This document shows positions 1 to 7,679 of a stretch of DNA of 20,197 bases, in pieces. Positions within the stretch are counted from its first letter, which is position 1, and each line of letters starts with the position of its first letter. Position numbers and translations under genes: made by a program. Where the stretch lies: positions 1-20,197 of the forward strand of contig VYDD01000456.1 of assembly GCA_009843625.1 (NCBI GenBank). Direction: 5' to 3'. Source of the stretch: Gammaproteobacteria bacterium. GTDB lineage: Bacteria; Gemmatimonadota; Gemmatimonadetes; Longimicrobiales; Gaopeijiaceae. The notes under the pieces are model-generated. The model saw only the letters and a program-made list of their open reading frames with translations, had not been told where the DNA came from and did not search any database.

Positions 1-624
1 CTCCGCAGCCCTCCGCACCCGGACGAGCCCGTGCTGGTGATCGGCAGCGGCCCCATCGCGCTGGGCACCATCTGGGCGTTGCGGGCACTGGGCTTCGACG
101 GGTTCCTGCTGGGCCAGACCAAGCGCCCGCACGAAGCGGAGCTGGCGCGCGCGTTCGGGGCCTCCGACGTGGTGTCACCGGGTTTCGAGGCCCGCAACGC
201 GCTGGTCGATACCGGGGCGGTGGCCTATCAGCCCATCGTGGGCCCGGAGGTCTTCGAGCGCGGGGGGTTCCCGCTGATCTTCGATTGCGTGGGCAGCGCG
301 GGAAGCCTGGCCCAGGCGCTGAGCTTCGCCTCTCCGCGGGGACGGGTGGTGATGCTGGGATGTGCGGGCCAAACCAGGCTCGACCTCACCTGGATGTGGG
401 CCCGGGAGCTCGACCTTAAGGGCTACGTGGGCTACGGCCGGGAGCGCTGGCGGGGCGGGACCCGCCACACCATGGCGATCGCGCACGAGCTGATGGAGGA
501 GACGGGCACGCCCCTGGAGAAGATGGTCACGCACGTCTTCCCGCTGCGGCAGTTCCGCACGGCGCTGGGCGCTGCCGCCAACCATCGCGCGAGCGGGGCG
601 GTGAAGGTGTTGCTGGAGCCGTGA
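1..624 (+). CDS. Zinc-type alcohol dehydrogenase family protein, C-terminal part (5' end outside window)
   Basis: The frame is open from the first base, so the gene starts upstream of the window; a GTG at 31 is internal. The visible ~207 residues are the cofactor-binding half of a medium-chain dehydrogenase. They begin with a Rossmann strand and the dinucleotide motif GSGPIALG, followed by a second strand-helix unit with 'FDCVGSAGSLAQAL' and 'GRVVMLGCAG', typical of the NAD(P)-binding domain of threonine/alcohol dehydrogenase-like proteins. The catalytic GroES-like domain with the zinc ligands lies upstream and is not visible, so substrate and metal dependence cannot be judged. The gene converges on sufU (43 bp between stops) and is not part of that operon. 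Family assignment is fairly sure; the substrate is unknown. Confidence 0.8.
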   Translation, partial: LRSPPHPDEPVLVIGSGPIALGTIWALRALGFDGFLLGQTKRPHEAELARAFGASDVVSPGFEARNALVDTGAVAYQPIVGPEVFERGGFPLIFDCVGSAGSLAQALSFASPRGRVVMLGCAGQTRLDLTWMWARELDLKGYVGYGRERWRGGTRHTMAIAHELMEETGTPLEKMVTHVFPLRQFRTALGAAANHRASGAVKVLLEP

Positions 625-667
625 GGCTTGGCGAACGGGGCCCCGGTGGACTGGGGCGGCGTCCGCG

Positions 668-1135
668 TCAGCCGCGGTCCGAGCCATCCGCCTGGTCCCG
701 GACCCGCTTCGCGGCCTCTTGGAGCGCGTCGAAGCCGAGCAGCGCGCACTTGATGCGCACCGGGAACTTGCTCACCCCCTGAAGCGCGCGCAGTTCGCCC
801 AGTTTCCGGTCGCGGGCGGCTTCCCTGCTTCCGTGCATCATTTCCGTGAAGCGCTCGGCGAGCGCCAGGGCCTCGTCGAGGCTTTTCCCCTTCAGGCGCA
901 CGGTCATCATCGAGACCGAGGCCTGGGAGATGGAGCAGCCCTGGCCGATGAAGGTGGCGGCCTGCACGCGCTCCTCGCCGTCCAGTTGCAGGTGCAGCCG
1001 GATTTCGTCGCCGCAGACGGGGTTCGCCATGTGCACTTCGACCGTGGCTCCCGGGAGCACGCCCTTGTTCCGCGGCTTGCGGTAGTGCTCGAGGATGAGC
1101 TGCTGGTAGAGCGAACTCAGGGCGATGTCGGTCAT
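668..1135 (-). CDS. sufU: SufU-type iron-sulfur assembly protein / sulfurtransferase
   Basis: 155 residues, ATG start, last gene of the SUF operon and 25 bp after sufS. The three family cysteines are C41 (in NPVCGD, with D43), C67 (GQGCSIS) and C130 (RIKCALLG). These are the residues that bind zinc or a cluster in the SufU/IscU family. The insertion around residues 100-120 before the last Cys fits SufU rather than IscU. In families with a SufS-SufU pair, SufU accepts persulfide sulfur from SufS and passes it to the SufBCD complex in the cytoplasm. Position directly after sufS supports this role. The C-terminal ~20 residues are charged and unstructured-looking. The call is secure at family level. 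Confidence 0.95.
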   Translation of the reverse strand: MTDIALSSLYQQLILEHYRKPRNKGVLPGATVEVHMANPVCGDEIRLHLQLDGEERVQAATFIGQGCSISQASVSMMTVRLKGKSLDEALALAERFTEMMHGSREAARDRKLGELRALQGVSKFPVRIKCALLGFDALQEAAKRVRDQADGSDRG

Positions 1136-1160
1136 GGCGCGCGTTCCGGGGTCTGTCGCA

Positions 1161-2438
1161 TCAGCCGAAGATGGCCTTCACCCGGTCCAGCCCCTCGACG
1201 AGCCGGTCCACGTCTTCGGTGTCGTTGTAGAGGTAGAACGATGCGCGCGAGGTGGCGGGCACGCCGAAGTGCTTCATGACCAACTGGGCGCAGTGGTGGC
1301 CCGCCCGCACCGCCACCCCGTCCGCGTCCAGGATGGTCGCGACGTCGTGGGCGTGGGCATGGTCGAGGAGGAACGACACCGCCCCGCAGCGTTCGTCGGC
1401 GGGCGGCCCGAAGAGGCGAATGCCCTCGACGGCCGCCAGGCGGTCGAGCGCGTACTCGAGCACGGTGCGCTCGTGCTCGGCGAGGGCGGCGTGCCCGATG
1501 CCGGTGAGGTAGTCGGCGGCTGCCCCCATCCCCACCGCGCCGGCAACGTTGGGGGTGCCGGCCTCGAACTTGTGGGGCACCTCGGCCCAGGTGCTGTATT
1601 CGCGCTCGACCACCGAGATCATCTCGCCGCCGCCCTGGTACGGCTCCATCCGTTCGAGCAGCTCGCGCCGCCCCCACAGCGCGCCGATCCCGGTGGGCCC
1701 GCACATCTTGTGGCCCGAGGCGGCGTAGAAGTCGCACCCGAGCGCCGCCACGTCGATGGGGAGATGAGGGGCTCCCTGGGCGCCGTCCACCAGCAGGAGG
1801 GCGCCGGCGGCGTGAACCTGCTCGGCGATCTCCGCGACCGGGTTGACCGTGCCCAGCGCGTTGGACACGTGGGAGAGCGCCACCATGCGGGTGCGTGGCG
1901 AGAGCAGCTCCGGCAGCCGGTCGAGCCGGAGGCGGCCCTCGCCGTCGAGCTCCAGATAGCGCAGGCGGGCTCCGGCGCGGGCGGCGGCGAGCTGCCAGGG
2001 CACGAGGTTGGAGTGGTGCTCCTGGGTGGAGAGCACGATCTCGTCGCCCTCGCCGAGGAAGGTGTGGCTCCAGGCGCTCGCCACCAGGTTGATCGCCTCG
2101 GTGGTTCCGCGCGTCCAGACCACCTCGGCGGGGTCGGCGGCGCCCAGGAAGCGGGCCACCTTGCGGCGCGCGCCCTCGTAGGCTTCGGTCGCCCGGCGCG
2201 CGAGCTCGTGCATGCCCCGGTGGACGTTGGCGTGGTCGTGCCGGTAGTAGTGCGCGATCGCGTCGATGACCGCGTCAGGCTTCTGGGTGGAGGCGGCGTT
2301 GTCCAGGTAGACCAGCGGCTTGCCGCCCACCTCCTGCTGCAGGGCCGGGAAGTCGCGCCGGGCCCGGGCGGCGAAGGCGTTCGCGCGCGAGCGCCGGTCG
2401 CTGACGCGGGCTCCGGCCGGCGCCGCCGGGCCGTTCAT
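1161..2438 (-). CDS. sufS: SufS cysteine desulfurase
   Basis: 425 residues from the ATG at 2438; the reading frame is open upstream, but this ATG overlaps the Rieske gene stop as ATGA, the usual sign of translational coupling. Fold-type I PLP enzyme releasing sulfur from L-cysteine as an enzyme-bound persulfide. Visible features: N-terminal YLDNAAS (44-50), THR-like cofactor region 'TRGTTEAINLVA' (109-120), 'QEHHSNLVPW' (139-148), aspartate in 'LLVDGAQ' (218), the PLP-binding lysine K244 in SGHKMCGPTG, and the catalytic cysteine C383 in RAGHHCAQ. The RAGHHC motif and length mark group II (SufS) rather than IscS/NifS. It has its natural partner SufU immediately downstream. Confidence 0.96.
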   Translation of the reverse strand: MNGPAAPAGARVSDRRSRANAFAARARRDFPALQQEVGGKPLVYLDNAASTQKPDAVIDAIAHYYRHDHANVHRGMHELARRATEAYEGARRKVARFLGAADPAEVVWTRGTTEAINLVASAWSHTFLGEGDEIVLSTQEHHSNLVPWQLAAARAGARLRYLELDGEGRLRLDRLPELLSPRTRMVALSHVSNALGTVNPVAEIAEQVHAAGALLLVDGAQGAPHLPIDVAALGCDFYAASGHKMCGPTGIGALWGRRELLERMEPYQGGGEMISVVEREYSTWAEVPHKFEAGTPNVAGAVGMGAAADYLTGIGHAALAEHERTVLEYALDRLAAVEGIRLFGPPADERCGAVSFLLDHAHAHDVATILDADGVAVRAGHHCAQLVMKHFGVPATSRASFYLYNDTEDVDRLVEGLDRVKAIFG

Positions 2439-2761
2439 TTTCCCACCAACACGAATACCGCCGAGTCCCTTACCTCGGTCGGGTAGGAGCGGACCGGGCG
2501 GATCGCGGGCAGGCACTTGGCACGCCCGCTGGCGAGGTCGAAGCGGGCCCCGTGGTACATGCACTCGACCTGATCGCCCTCCAGCGTCCCGTCGGAGAGG
2601 GGATAGTCGGCGTGGGAGCAGCGGTCGCGCAGCGCGTAGAAGGTGCCGTCCACGTTGGCGAGCACCACCGGGGTATCGCCGGCCATCACGGCGAGCAACG
2701 ACCCCGGAGGGCACGACTCGACATCCGCCACGCAATGCCACTCGGGCTTCTTCCTAAACAC
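2435..2761 (-). CDS. Rieske-type [2Fe-2S] ferredoxin of the SUF operon
   Basis: 108 residues, GTG start at 2761, stop overlapping the sufS ATG by 4 bp. A single soluble Rieske domain: cluster ligands C48-x-H50 (DRCSH) and C67-x2-H70 (ECMYHG), with the hallmark 'HGARFDLASG' after the second pair. No membrane anchor or signal peptide is seen, so it is probably a cytoplasmic electron carrier, as in the ferredoxin subunits of aromatic oxygenases (annotations often say 'non-heme iron oxygenase ferredoxin subunit'). Its place between sufD and sufS suggests either an electron donor for cluster assembly or a client protein; this is inference. 62 bp separate it from sufD, a slightly long gap inside an otherwise tight operon. 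Confidence 0.92.
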   Translation of the reverse strand: MFRKKPEWHCVADVESCPPGSLLAVMAGDTPVVLANVDGTFYALRDRCSHADYPLSDGTLEGDQVECMYHGARFDLASGRAKCLPAIRPVRSYPTEVRDSAVFVLVGK

Positions 2762-2823
2762 CAGCCTTCGTCCTGGCAGCCCGTGGACGAACTCCCCCCG
2801 GCCACGGCCTCATCCTTCGACCG

Positions 2824-4188
2824 CTAGTGGGCACGGAGCTTTTCCTCGATGGCGCGCGTCACCTTTTCGGTAACGCTTCCCGGCGGACGCCGCTGCAGCA
2901 CGTCCTGCAGGAAGCCACGCACCACCAGGCGCTCCGCCCGCCGCCGCGACAACCCCCGGCTCTGCAGGTAGAAGAGGGCCTCCTCCTCCAGCTGGCCCAC
3001 CGTGGCCCCGTGCGAACAGCGGACATCGTCCGCTTCGATCTCGAGGTTGGGCAGCGCATGCGCCGAAGCCTCTTCCGAGAGGAGGAGGTTGCGGTTGGTC
3101 TGATAGGCGTCGGTGCGCTGGGCGCCGGGCGAGACCCGGATGATGCCGCGGAACACCGACCCCGACGCGTCGTCGAGCGCCCCCTTGTAGAGCAGATCGC
3201 TGGTGGCGTGGGGCGCCGCGTGGTTCTGGCTGGTGCAGTGGTCGAAGTGCTGGTCCTCGTTGCCGAAATAGAGGCCGAGGATGTGGCTGTGGGCGCCGGG
3301 CGCGGCCAACTCGGAGTTCAGGTCCAGGCGCGCGGTGCTCGCCCCCAGGGTCACGTGCAGGGAATCCGTGCGCGCGTCGCGGCCGACCAGCGAGCGGTAG
3401 AGCGCCATGTGGAAGGCGCCGAGTCCCATTCTCTGCACGGACGCGTAGTGGGTGGTGCTGTTATCCCCGGCCAGCACCTCGGTCGCGGACAGGAAGAAGG
3501 CCTGCTCGTCGAAGTTCGGCGAGAGGATCTCCTCCACGACGGACACCGTGGACCAGTCCTCTCCAATCACCAGGGTGCGGGTGAAGTAGGCGGTGGCCGG
3601 ATCGGAAACCCAGCGCGTGATTCGCACGGGCAGGGGAAGAGTCACGTTGCGCGGCACGAAGAGCACTGTGCCGTCGGTCCAGAGTGCCGCGTTGAGTGCC
3701 GAGAACTTGCCCTGGTCCGGAGGGATGGCCCGGGCGGCCAGGTGCTCGCGCAGCAGATCCGGGTGAGCGTGCACCGCCTCCCTCAGCGAGGCCAGCACCA
3801 CTCCCTGCGCCCGGGCCTCCGAGGTGAGGTCGGCGTGCACCACCCGGCCGTCGATCTCGACGATGTGCCCGGCGGCGTCCCAGTCCTCGCGCATCGCCTG
3901 GTGCAGCTCGGGGGGCCAGGCCTCGGGGGAGATCCCGCGGGGGCCGCGGGCCGCGGGGCTCAGGGCGTCGAGGTCGAGTTTGCGCGACAGGTCGGTGTAG
4001 CGCCACTCTTCGAGCCGGGTCGTGGGGAGGGGGGTCCGCTCGTAGGCCTCCCAGGCCCGCCAGCGCCGCTCGGCCAGCCAGTCCGGCTCGCCGGCGGCCA
4101 GGCGCTCCACGGCCGCCGCGTTGATGGTTGCCGTCACTCCCTCCAGCGGCCGCGCGGCTGGAGCCTGCAATGTCGATGTCCGGGACAT
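2824..4188 (-). CDS. sufD: SufD, Fe-S cluster assembly scaffold subunit
   Basis: 454 residues, ATG at 4188. SufD pairs with SufB, and with SufC dimers forms the SufBC2D scaffold on which cytosolic Fe-S clusters are built. Seen here: the N-terminal helical part with 'LEEWRYTDLSRKLDLDAL' (a SufD signature), a central beta-helix core ('FTRTLVIGEDWSTVSVVEE', 'NSELAAPGAHSHILGLYFG', 'FDHCTSQNHAAPHATSDLLYKG') and a C-terminal helical region ending in 'EEEALFYLQSRGLSRRRAERLVVRGFL' that binds SufC. The histidine in 'HFDHCTSQNH' corresponds to the conserved SufD region involved in iron handling. It lies 66 bp after sufB in the same operon. Confidence 0.95.
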   Translation of the reverse strand: MSRTSTLQAPAARPLEGVTATINAAAVERLAAGEPDWLAERRWRAWEAYERTPLPTTRLEEWRYTDLSRKLDLDALSPAARGPRGISPEAWPPELHQAMREDWDAAGHIVEIDGRVVHADLTSEARAQGVVLASLREAVHAHPDLLREHLAARAIPPDQGKFSALNAALWTDGTVLFVPRNVTLPLPVRITRWVSDPATAYFTRTLVIGEDWSTVSVVEEILSPNFDEQAFFLSATEVLAGDNSTTHYASVQRMGLGAFHMALYRSLVGRDARTDSLHVTLGASTARLDLNSELAAPGAHSHILGLYFGNEDQHFDHCTSQNHAAPHATSDLLYKGALDDASGSVFRGIIRVSPGAQRTDAYQTNRNLLLSEEASAHALPNLEIEADDVRCSHGATVGQLEEEALFYLQSRGLSRRRAERLVVRGFLQDVLQRRPPGSVTEKVTRAIEEKLRAH

Positions 4189-4254
4189 GCCGTTGCTTCT
4201 ATGCTCAACGCCCGCGGGCGGGCGCGGACGTGCGTGTGATGGTGCCGTTCCTCG

Positions 4255-5670
4255 TTATCCTACCGACCCTTCCATCTCCAGCTCGATCAGCCGGTTCAGC
4301 TCCACGGCGTATTCCAACGGCAACTGCCGGGCGATGGGCTCGATGAAGCCGCGCACGATCAGCGCCATGGCTTCCTCTTCCGGCATTCCCCGGCTCATCA
4401 GGTAGAAGATCTGCTCCTCCCCCACCTTGGAGACGCGGGCTTCGTGCCCGACCGTGGACTGGTTCTCGTCGATCTCGATGTAGGGATAGGTGTCGGTGCG
4501 CGCCGCCTCGTCGATGAGCAGCGCGTCGCACTCCACGTTCGACTTGGCGTCCGTGGACCCCTCGTAGACCTTGCACAGGCCGCGGTAGCTCGCCCGTCCG
4601 CTCCCCTTGGAGATGGACTTCGAGACGATGGAGGAGCTGGTGCGGGGCGCGGCGTGGATGACCTTGCCGCCGGTGTCCTGATGCTGGCCGTTGCCGGCGT
4701 AGGCGATCGACAGAATCGAACCGTGCGCCCGCTCGCCCACCAGGAAGCAAGACGGGTACTTCATGGTGAGCTTGGAGCCCAGGTTCCCGTCGAGCCATTC
4801 CATGGTCGCGTTCTCGTGCACCAGCGAACGCTGGGTCACGAGGTTGTACATGTTGTTGGACCAGTTCTGGATGGTGGTGTAGCGGAAGTGCGCGCCTGGC
4901 TTGACCACGATCTCGATCACGCCGGAATGGAAGGACTCGGTCGAGTAGACCGGGGCGGTGCATCCCTCGATATAGTGGGCGCGCGAGCCCTCGTCGGCGA
5001 TGATGAGGGTGCGCTCGAACTGCCCCATCTGCTCCTGGTTGACCCGGAAGTACGCCTGCAGCGGGGTTTCGAGTTCGACGCCCGGCGGAATGTAGACGAA
5101 GGATCCCCCCGACCACACCGCCGAGTTCATGGCCGCGAACTTGTTGTCCCCAGGGGGCACCACGGTGGCGAAGTGCTCGCGGAAGAGCTCCGGGTGGTTG
5201 CGCAGGCCGTCCTCGATGGAGTCGAAGATGACCCCCTGGGCCTCCCACTCCTCCTTCAGGGAATGGTAGACCATCTCCGACTCGTACTGGGCGCCGACCC
5301 CGGCCAGGATCTCGCGCTCGGCCTCGGGGATGCCCAGCCGGTCGAAGGTCTCCTTGATGTTCGCGGGGACATCGTCCCACGAACGCTCCATGCGCTCCTG
5401 CGGGCGCACGTAGAAGAAGATGTCGCCCAGCACCCGTTCGAGCTGCGAGAGGTCGCCGCCCCAGGTGGGCATCGGCTTGGCGTTGTAGATGTCGAGCGAC
5501 TTGAGGCGGAAGTCGAGCATCCACTTCGGCTCGCCCTTCTGCGCCGAGATCTCGCGCACGACCTTCTCGTTCAGGCCGCGGCCGCTGCGGAAGACGGGTT
5601 CGTCTTCCGTAATGAAGTGGTACTTGTAATCGTCGAGCCCGATGTCTTGTACGGCTTCGTTGGTGGGCAT
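4255..5670 (-). CDS. sufB: SufB, Fe-S cluster assembly scaffold subunit
   Basis: 471 residues, ATG at 5670, the normal length for SufB. The N-terminal segment 'YKYHFITEDEPVFRSGRGLNEKVVREIS' and 'EPKWMLDFRLKSLDIY' are strongly conserved in bacterial SufB, as is the centre 'NNMYNLVTQRSLVHENATMEWLDGNLGSKLTMKYPS'. The cysteine in 'KSNVECDALLIDE' matches the conserved scaffold cysteine near the C-terminus that receives persulfide sulfur, and 'GEEQIFYLMSRGMPEEEA' is the SufC-contact helix region. It is the second gene of the operon, 28 bp after sufC. SufB assembles nascent clusters together with SufC and SufD in the cytoplasm. Confidence 0.97.
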   Translation of the reverse strand: MPTNEAVQDIGLDDYKYHFITEDEPVFRSGRGLNEKVVREISAQKGEPKWMLDFRLKSLDIYNAKPMPTWGGDLSQLERVLGDIFFYVRPQERMERSWDDVPANIKETFDRLGIPEAEREILAGVGAQYESEMVYHSLKEEWEAQGVIFDSIEDGLRNHPELFREHFATVVPPGDNKFAAMNSAVWSGGSFVYIPPGVELETPLQAYFRVNQEQMGQFERTLIIADEGSRAHYIEGCTAPVYSTESFHSGVIEIVVKPGAHFRYTTIQNWSNNMYNLVTQRSLVHENATMEWLDGNLGSKLTMKYPSCFLVGERAHGSILSIAYAGNGQHQDTGGKVIHAAPRTSSSIVSKSISKGSGRASYRGLCKVYEGSTDAKSNVECDALLIDEAARTDTYPYIEIDENQSTVGHEARVSKVGEEQIFYLMSRGMPEEEAMALIVRGFIEPIARQLPLEYAVELNRLIELEMEGSVG

Positions 5671-5698
5671 TGTGGACCTCGCGGGTTGGCCGTTCCGC

Positions 5699-6484
<786 letters not shown>

Positions 6485-6548
6485 TGCTATCGATCTGGAG
6501 GGATTCCGGCCCGCGCAGATGCGGAGTCCGGGGGTGGGAGATGACTGA

Positions 6549-6567
6549 GGGCTCCGTCCGGGAGCCC
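6549..6567. other. Hairpin in the predicted suf 5' leader
   Basis: Arms GGGCTCC (6549-6555) and GGAGCCC (6561-6567) are exactly complementary, giving a 7-bp GC-rich stem with a 5-nt loop. It lies inside the predicted leader RNA, about 65-80 nt upstream of sufC. There is no T-run on either side, so it is not a typical terminator. A role in leader structure or mRNA stability is possible but unproven. Confidence 0.4.
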
Positions 6568-6577
6568 CTTGTAATCA

Positions 6578-6588
6578 AGAATGATTCT
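6578..6588. promoter_or_regulatory. 11-bp palindrome near the suf transcription start (operator candidate)
   Basis: AGAAT-G-ATTCT is a perfect odd-centred palindrome lying just downstream of the predicted transcription start. AT-rich palindromes of this kind around a suf promoter suggest an iron- or Fe-S-responsive repressor site (Fur- or Rrf2-like). It does not match the classical 19-bp Fur box well enough to name the regulator. Confidence 0.4.
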
Positions 6589-6593
6589 CCGTT

Positions 6594-6634
6594 TCAAGCA
6601 ATCTAGAATTGGGCGTCCCAAGGGTCAAGCAATC
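6594..6634. repeat. Two 10-bp direct repeats bracketing the suf promoter
   Basis: The sequence TCAAGCAATC occurs exactly at 6594-6603 and again at 6625-6634, start to start 31 bp, close to three turns of B-DNA. One copy covers part of the -10 and the other part of the -35 of the predicted suf promoter. This arrangement suits a regulator bound on the same DNA face twice. The regulator is not identified, and no Rrf2-family gene is present in the window. Confidence 0.55.
6600..6628 (-). promoter_or_regulatory. Predicted sigma70-type promoter of the suf operon
   Basis: Read on the minus strand: -35 TTGACC (6628-6623, five of six consensus bases), 17-bp spacer, -10 TAGATT (6605-6600, four of six). 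A start near 6593 would give a leader of about 109 nt before the sufC ATG. It begins right after the stop of the upstream lipoprotein gene, so the suf operon probably has its own promoter. Confidence 0.6.
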
Positions 6635-6643
6635 GATGCCTGA

Positions 6644-7642
6644 TCAGCCGGCCTCCAGGCGCGCGATCTCGGCTTCCGCGGCGATGTAGCCGAATCCGGC
6701 CCAGCCCGAGCCCTCGAGGATGCGCCGGTACATCTCCCGCGCCTGCTCTTCGCGTCCGTTGTAGAGGTGCCAGGTCGCCACGCCGTACGCGATGGCCACG
6801 CCGGACGGGTCCTCCTGCTGCGGGTCCCACAGTTCCTCGGCTTCGATCTCGCCCTTGTACATCAGCAGGAGTTGGTGGTAGGAGGTGTTCTCGATGACGT
6901 CGAGGTCGGCGGTCACGGGGTCGAGGACGGCGGCCGCCTCGCCGTCGCGTCCCAGGCGGCGGAGCGCCATGTACCACCAGTGCGAGATCGCGACCAGTTG
7001 GTCGGGGTTGCTGGTGACGGCGATGTAGTCCTCGTACGCCGGGACAGCGGCTTCGAAGTCGCCCTTCAGGTAGTGCGCCAGCGCCAGATGGTAGTGGATG
7101 TTGGACTGGAGGGTGCTGGTGGGGATGGCGCGTTCGTTGGGCTGGCCGTCCGGTTCCACCTCGTCGGGCTCGCCTTCCTCCAGGGAGGCCGCATGCGAGA
7201 GGTCGTCGACCGCGCGGTCGAATTCGCGCACGCTGATCCAGCGGTGGCCCCGGTGCCGGTACATGCGGGCGTCCCCGGGATGCTTCTCGATCCCCTCGCT
7301 GAAGACGTCGACCGCCTCGCGATAGAGCCCCGTGTAGCCGATGCGGCGGCCGAGCCAGATGATCGCGTCGGCGTCGTCGGGATCGGCGTCGTAGTCGGCG
7401 CGGGCCACATCGATATCCTCCGCCTGCTGCGCCGCGATGGCGGGCGGAGCCGGGTTGGGGTACAGCGGTTCGCCGAGGAGGGAGAAGGCCTGGGCGCCTT
7501 CGGGGAGCGGGCGGGTTGCTTCGCTCGCTGCCGGGTCGTCCGCGGAGCCGTTTCCGGGGGCCGGGGCGGCGCCGGTGCAGGCGGCGAGGGCGAGCGCCGG
7601 GAGGAGGATGGTGCAGGCGGCGAGGGGTCGATGGTGCTTCAT
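6644..7642 (-). CDS. TPR-repeat lipoprotein of unknown function
   Basis: 332 residues, ATG at 7642 with a GGGAGAG-type ribosome binding site. The N-terminus is a lipoprotein signal: basic start, hydrophobic stretch, lipobox L19-A-A-C22, so it is probably anchored to a membrane facing the periplasm. A Pro/Ala-rich linker follows, then tetratricopeptide-like helix pairs from about residue 95 ('DADAIIWLGRRIGYTGLYREAVDVFSEGIEKHPGDARMYRHRG', continuing through 'NIHYHLALAHYLKGDFEAAVPAYEDYI'). Such proteins act as protein-protein scaffolds. It starts 37 bp after the PLP enzyme stop, so the two are probably cotranscribed. No specific partner can be named from sequence. Confidence 0.8.
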   Translation of the reverse strand: MKHHRPLAACTILLPALALAACTGAAPAPGNGSADDPAASEATRPLPEGAQAFSLLGEPLYPNPAPPAIAAQQAEDIDVARADYDADPDDADAIIWLGRRIGYTGLYREAVDVFSEGIEKHPGDARMYRHRGHRWISVREFDRAVDDLSHAASLEEGEPDEVEPDGQPNERAIPTSTLQSNIHYHLALAHYLKGDFEAAVPAYEDYIAVTSNPDQLVAISHWWYMALRRLGRDGEAAAVLDPVTADLDVIENTSYHQLLLMYKGEIEAEELWDPQQEDPSGVAIAYGVATWHLYNGREEQAREMYRRILEGSGWAGFGYIAAEAEIARLEAG

Positions 7643-7679
7643 CGTGCTCTCCCGAGGATCAAGAGGATGTGGTGTTGAA

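Noticed and set aside
625..667. GGGGCCCC-centred palindrome between convergent dehydrogenase and sufU genes as a terminator
   Set aside because: No loop and no T-run on either strand; a self-complementary GC run is common at this base composition.
1125..2486. Long plus-strand frame opposite sufS
   Set aside because: Antisense shadow of a gene with intact PLP lysine and catalytic cysteine; the translation has no recognisable family.
2439..2741. N-terminal extension of sufS by 101 codons
   Set aside because: The extra part reads the Rieske gene in another frame and is Arg-rich; the ATG at 2438 gives the family length and a 4-bp overlap.
4209..4220. GC palindrome between sufB and sufD
   Set aside because: A 12-bp all-GC palindrome is expected by chance in GC-rich intergenic DNA and has no flanking signal.
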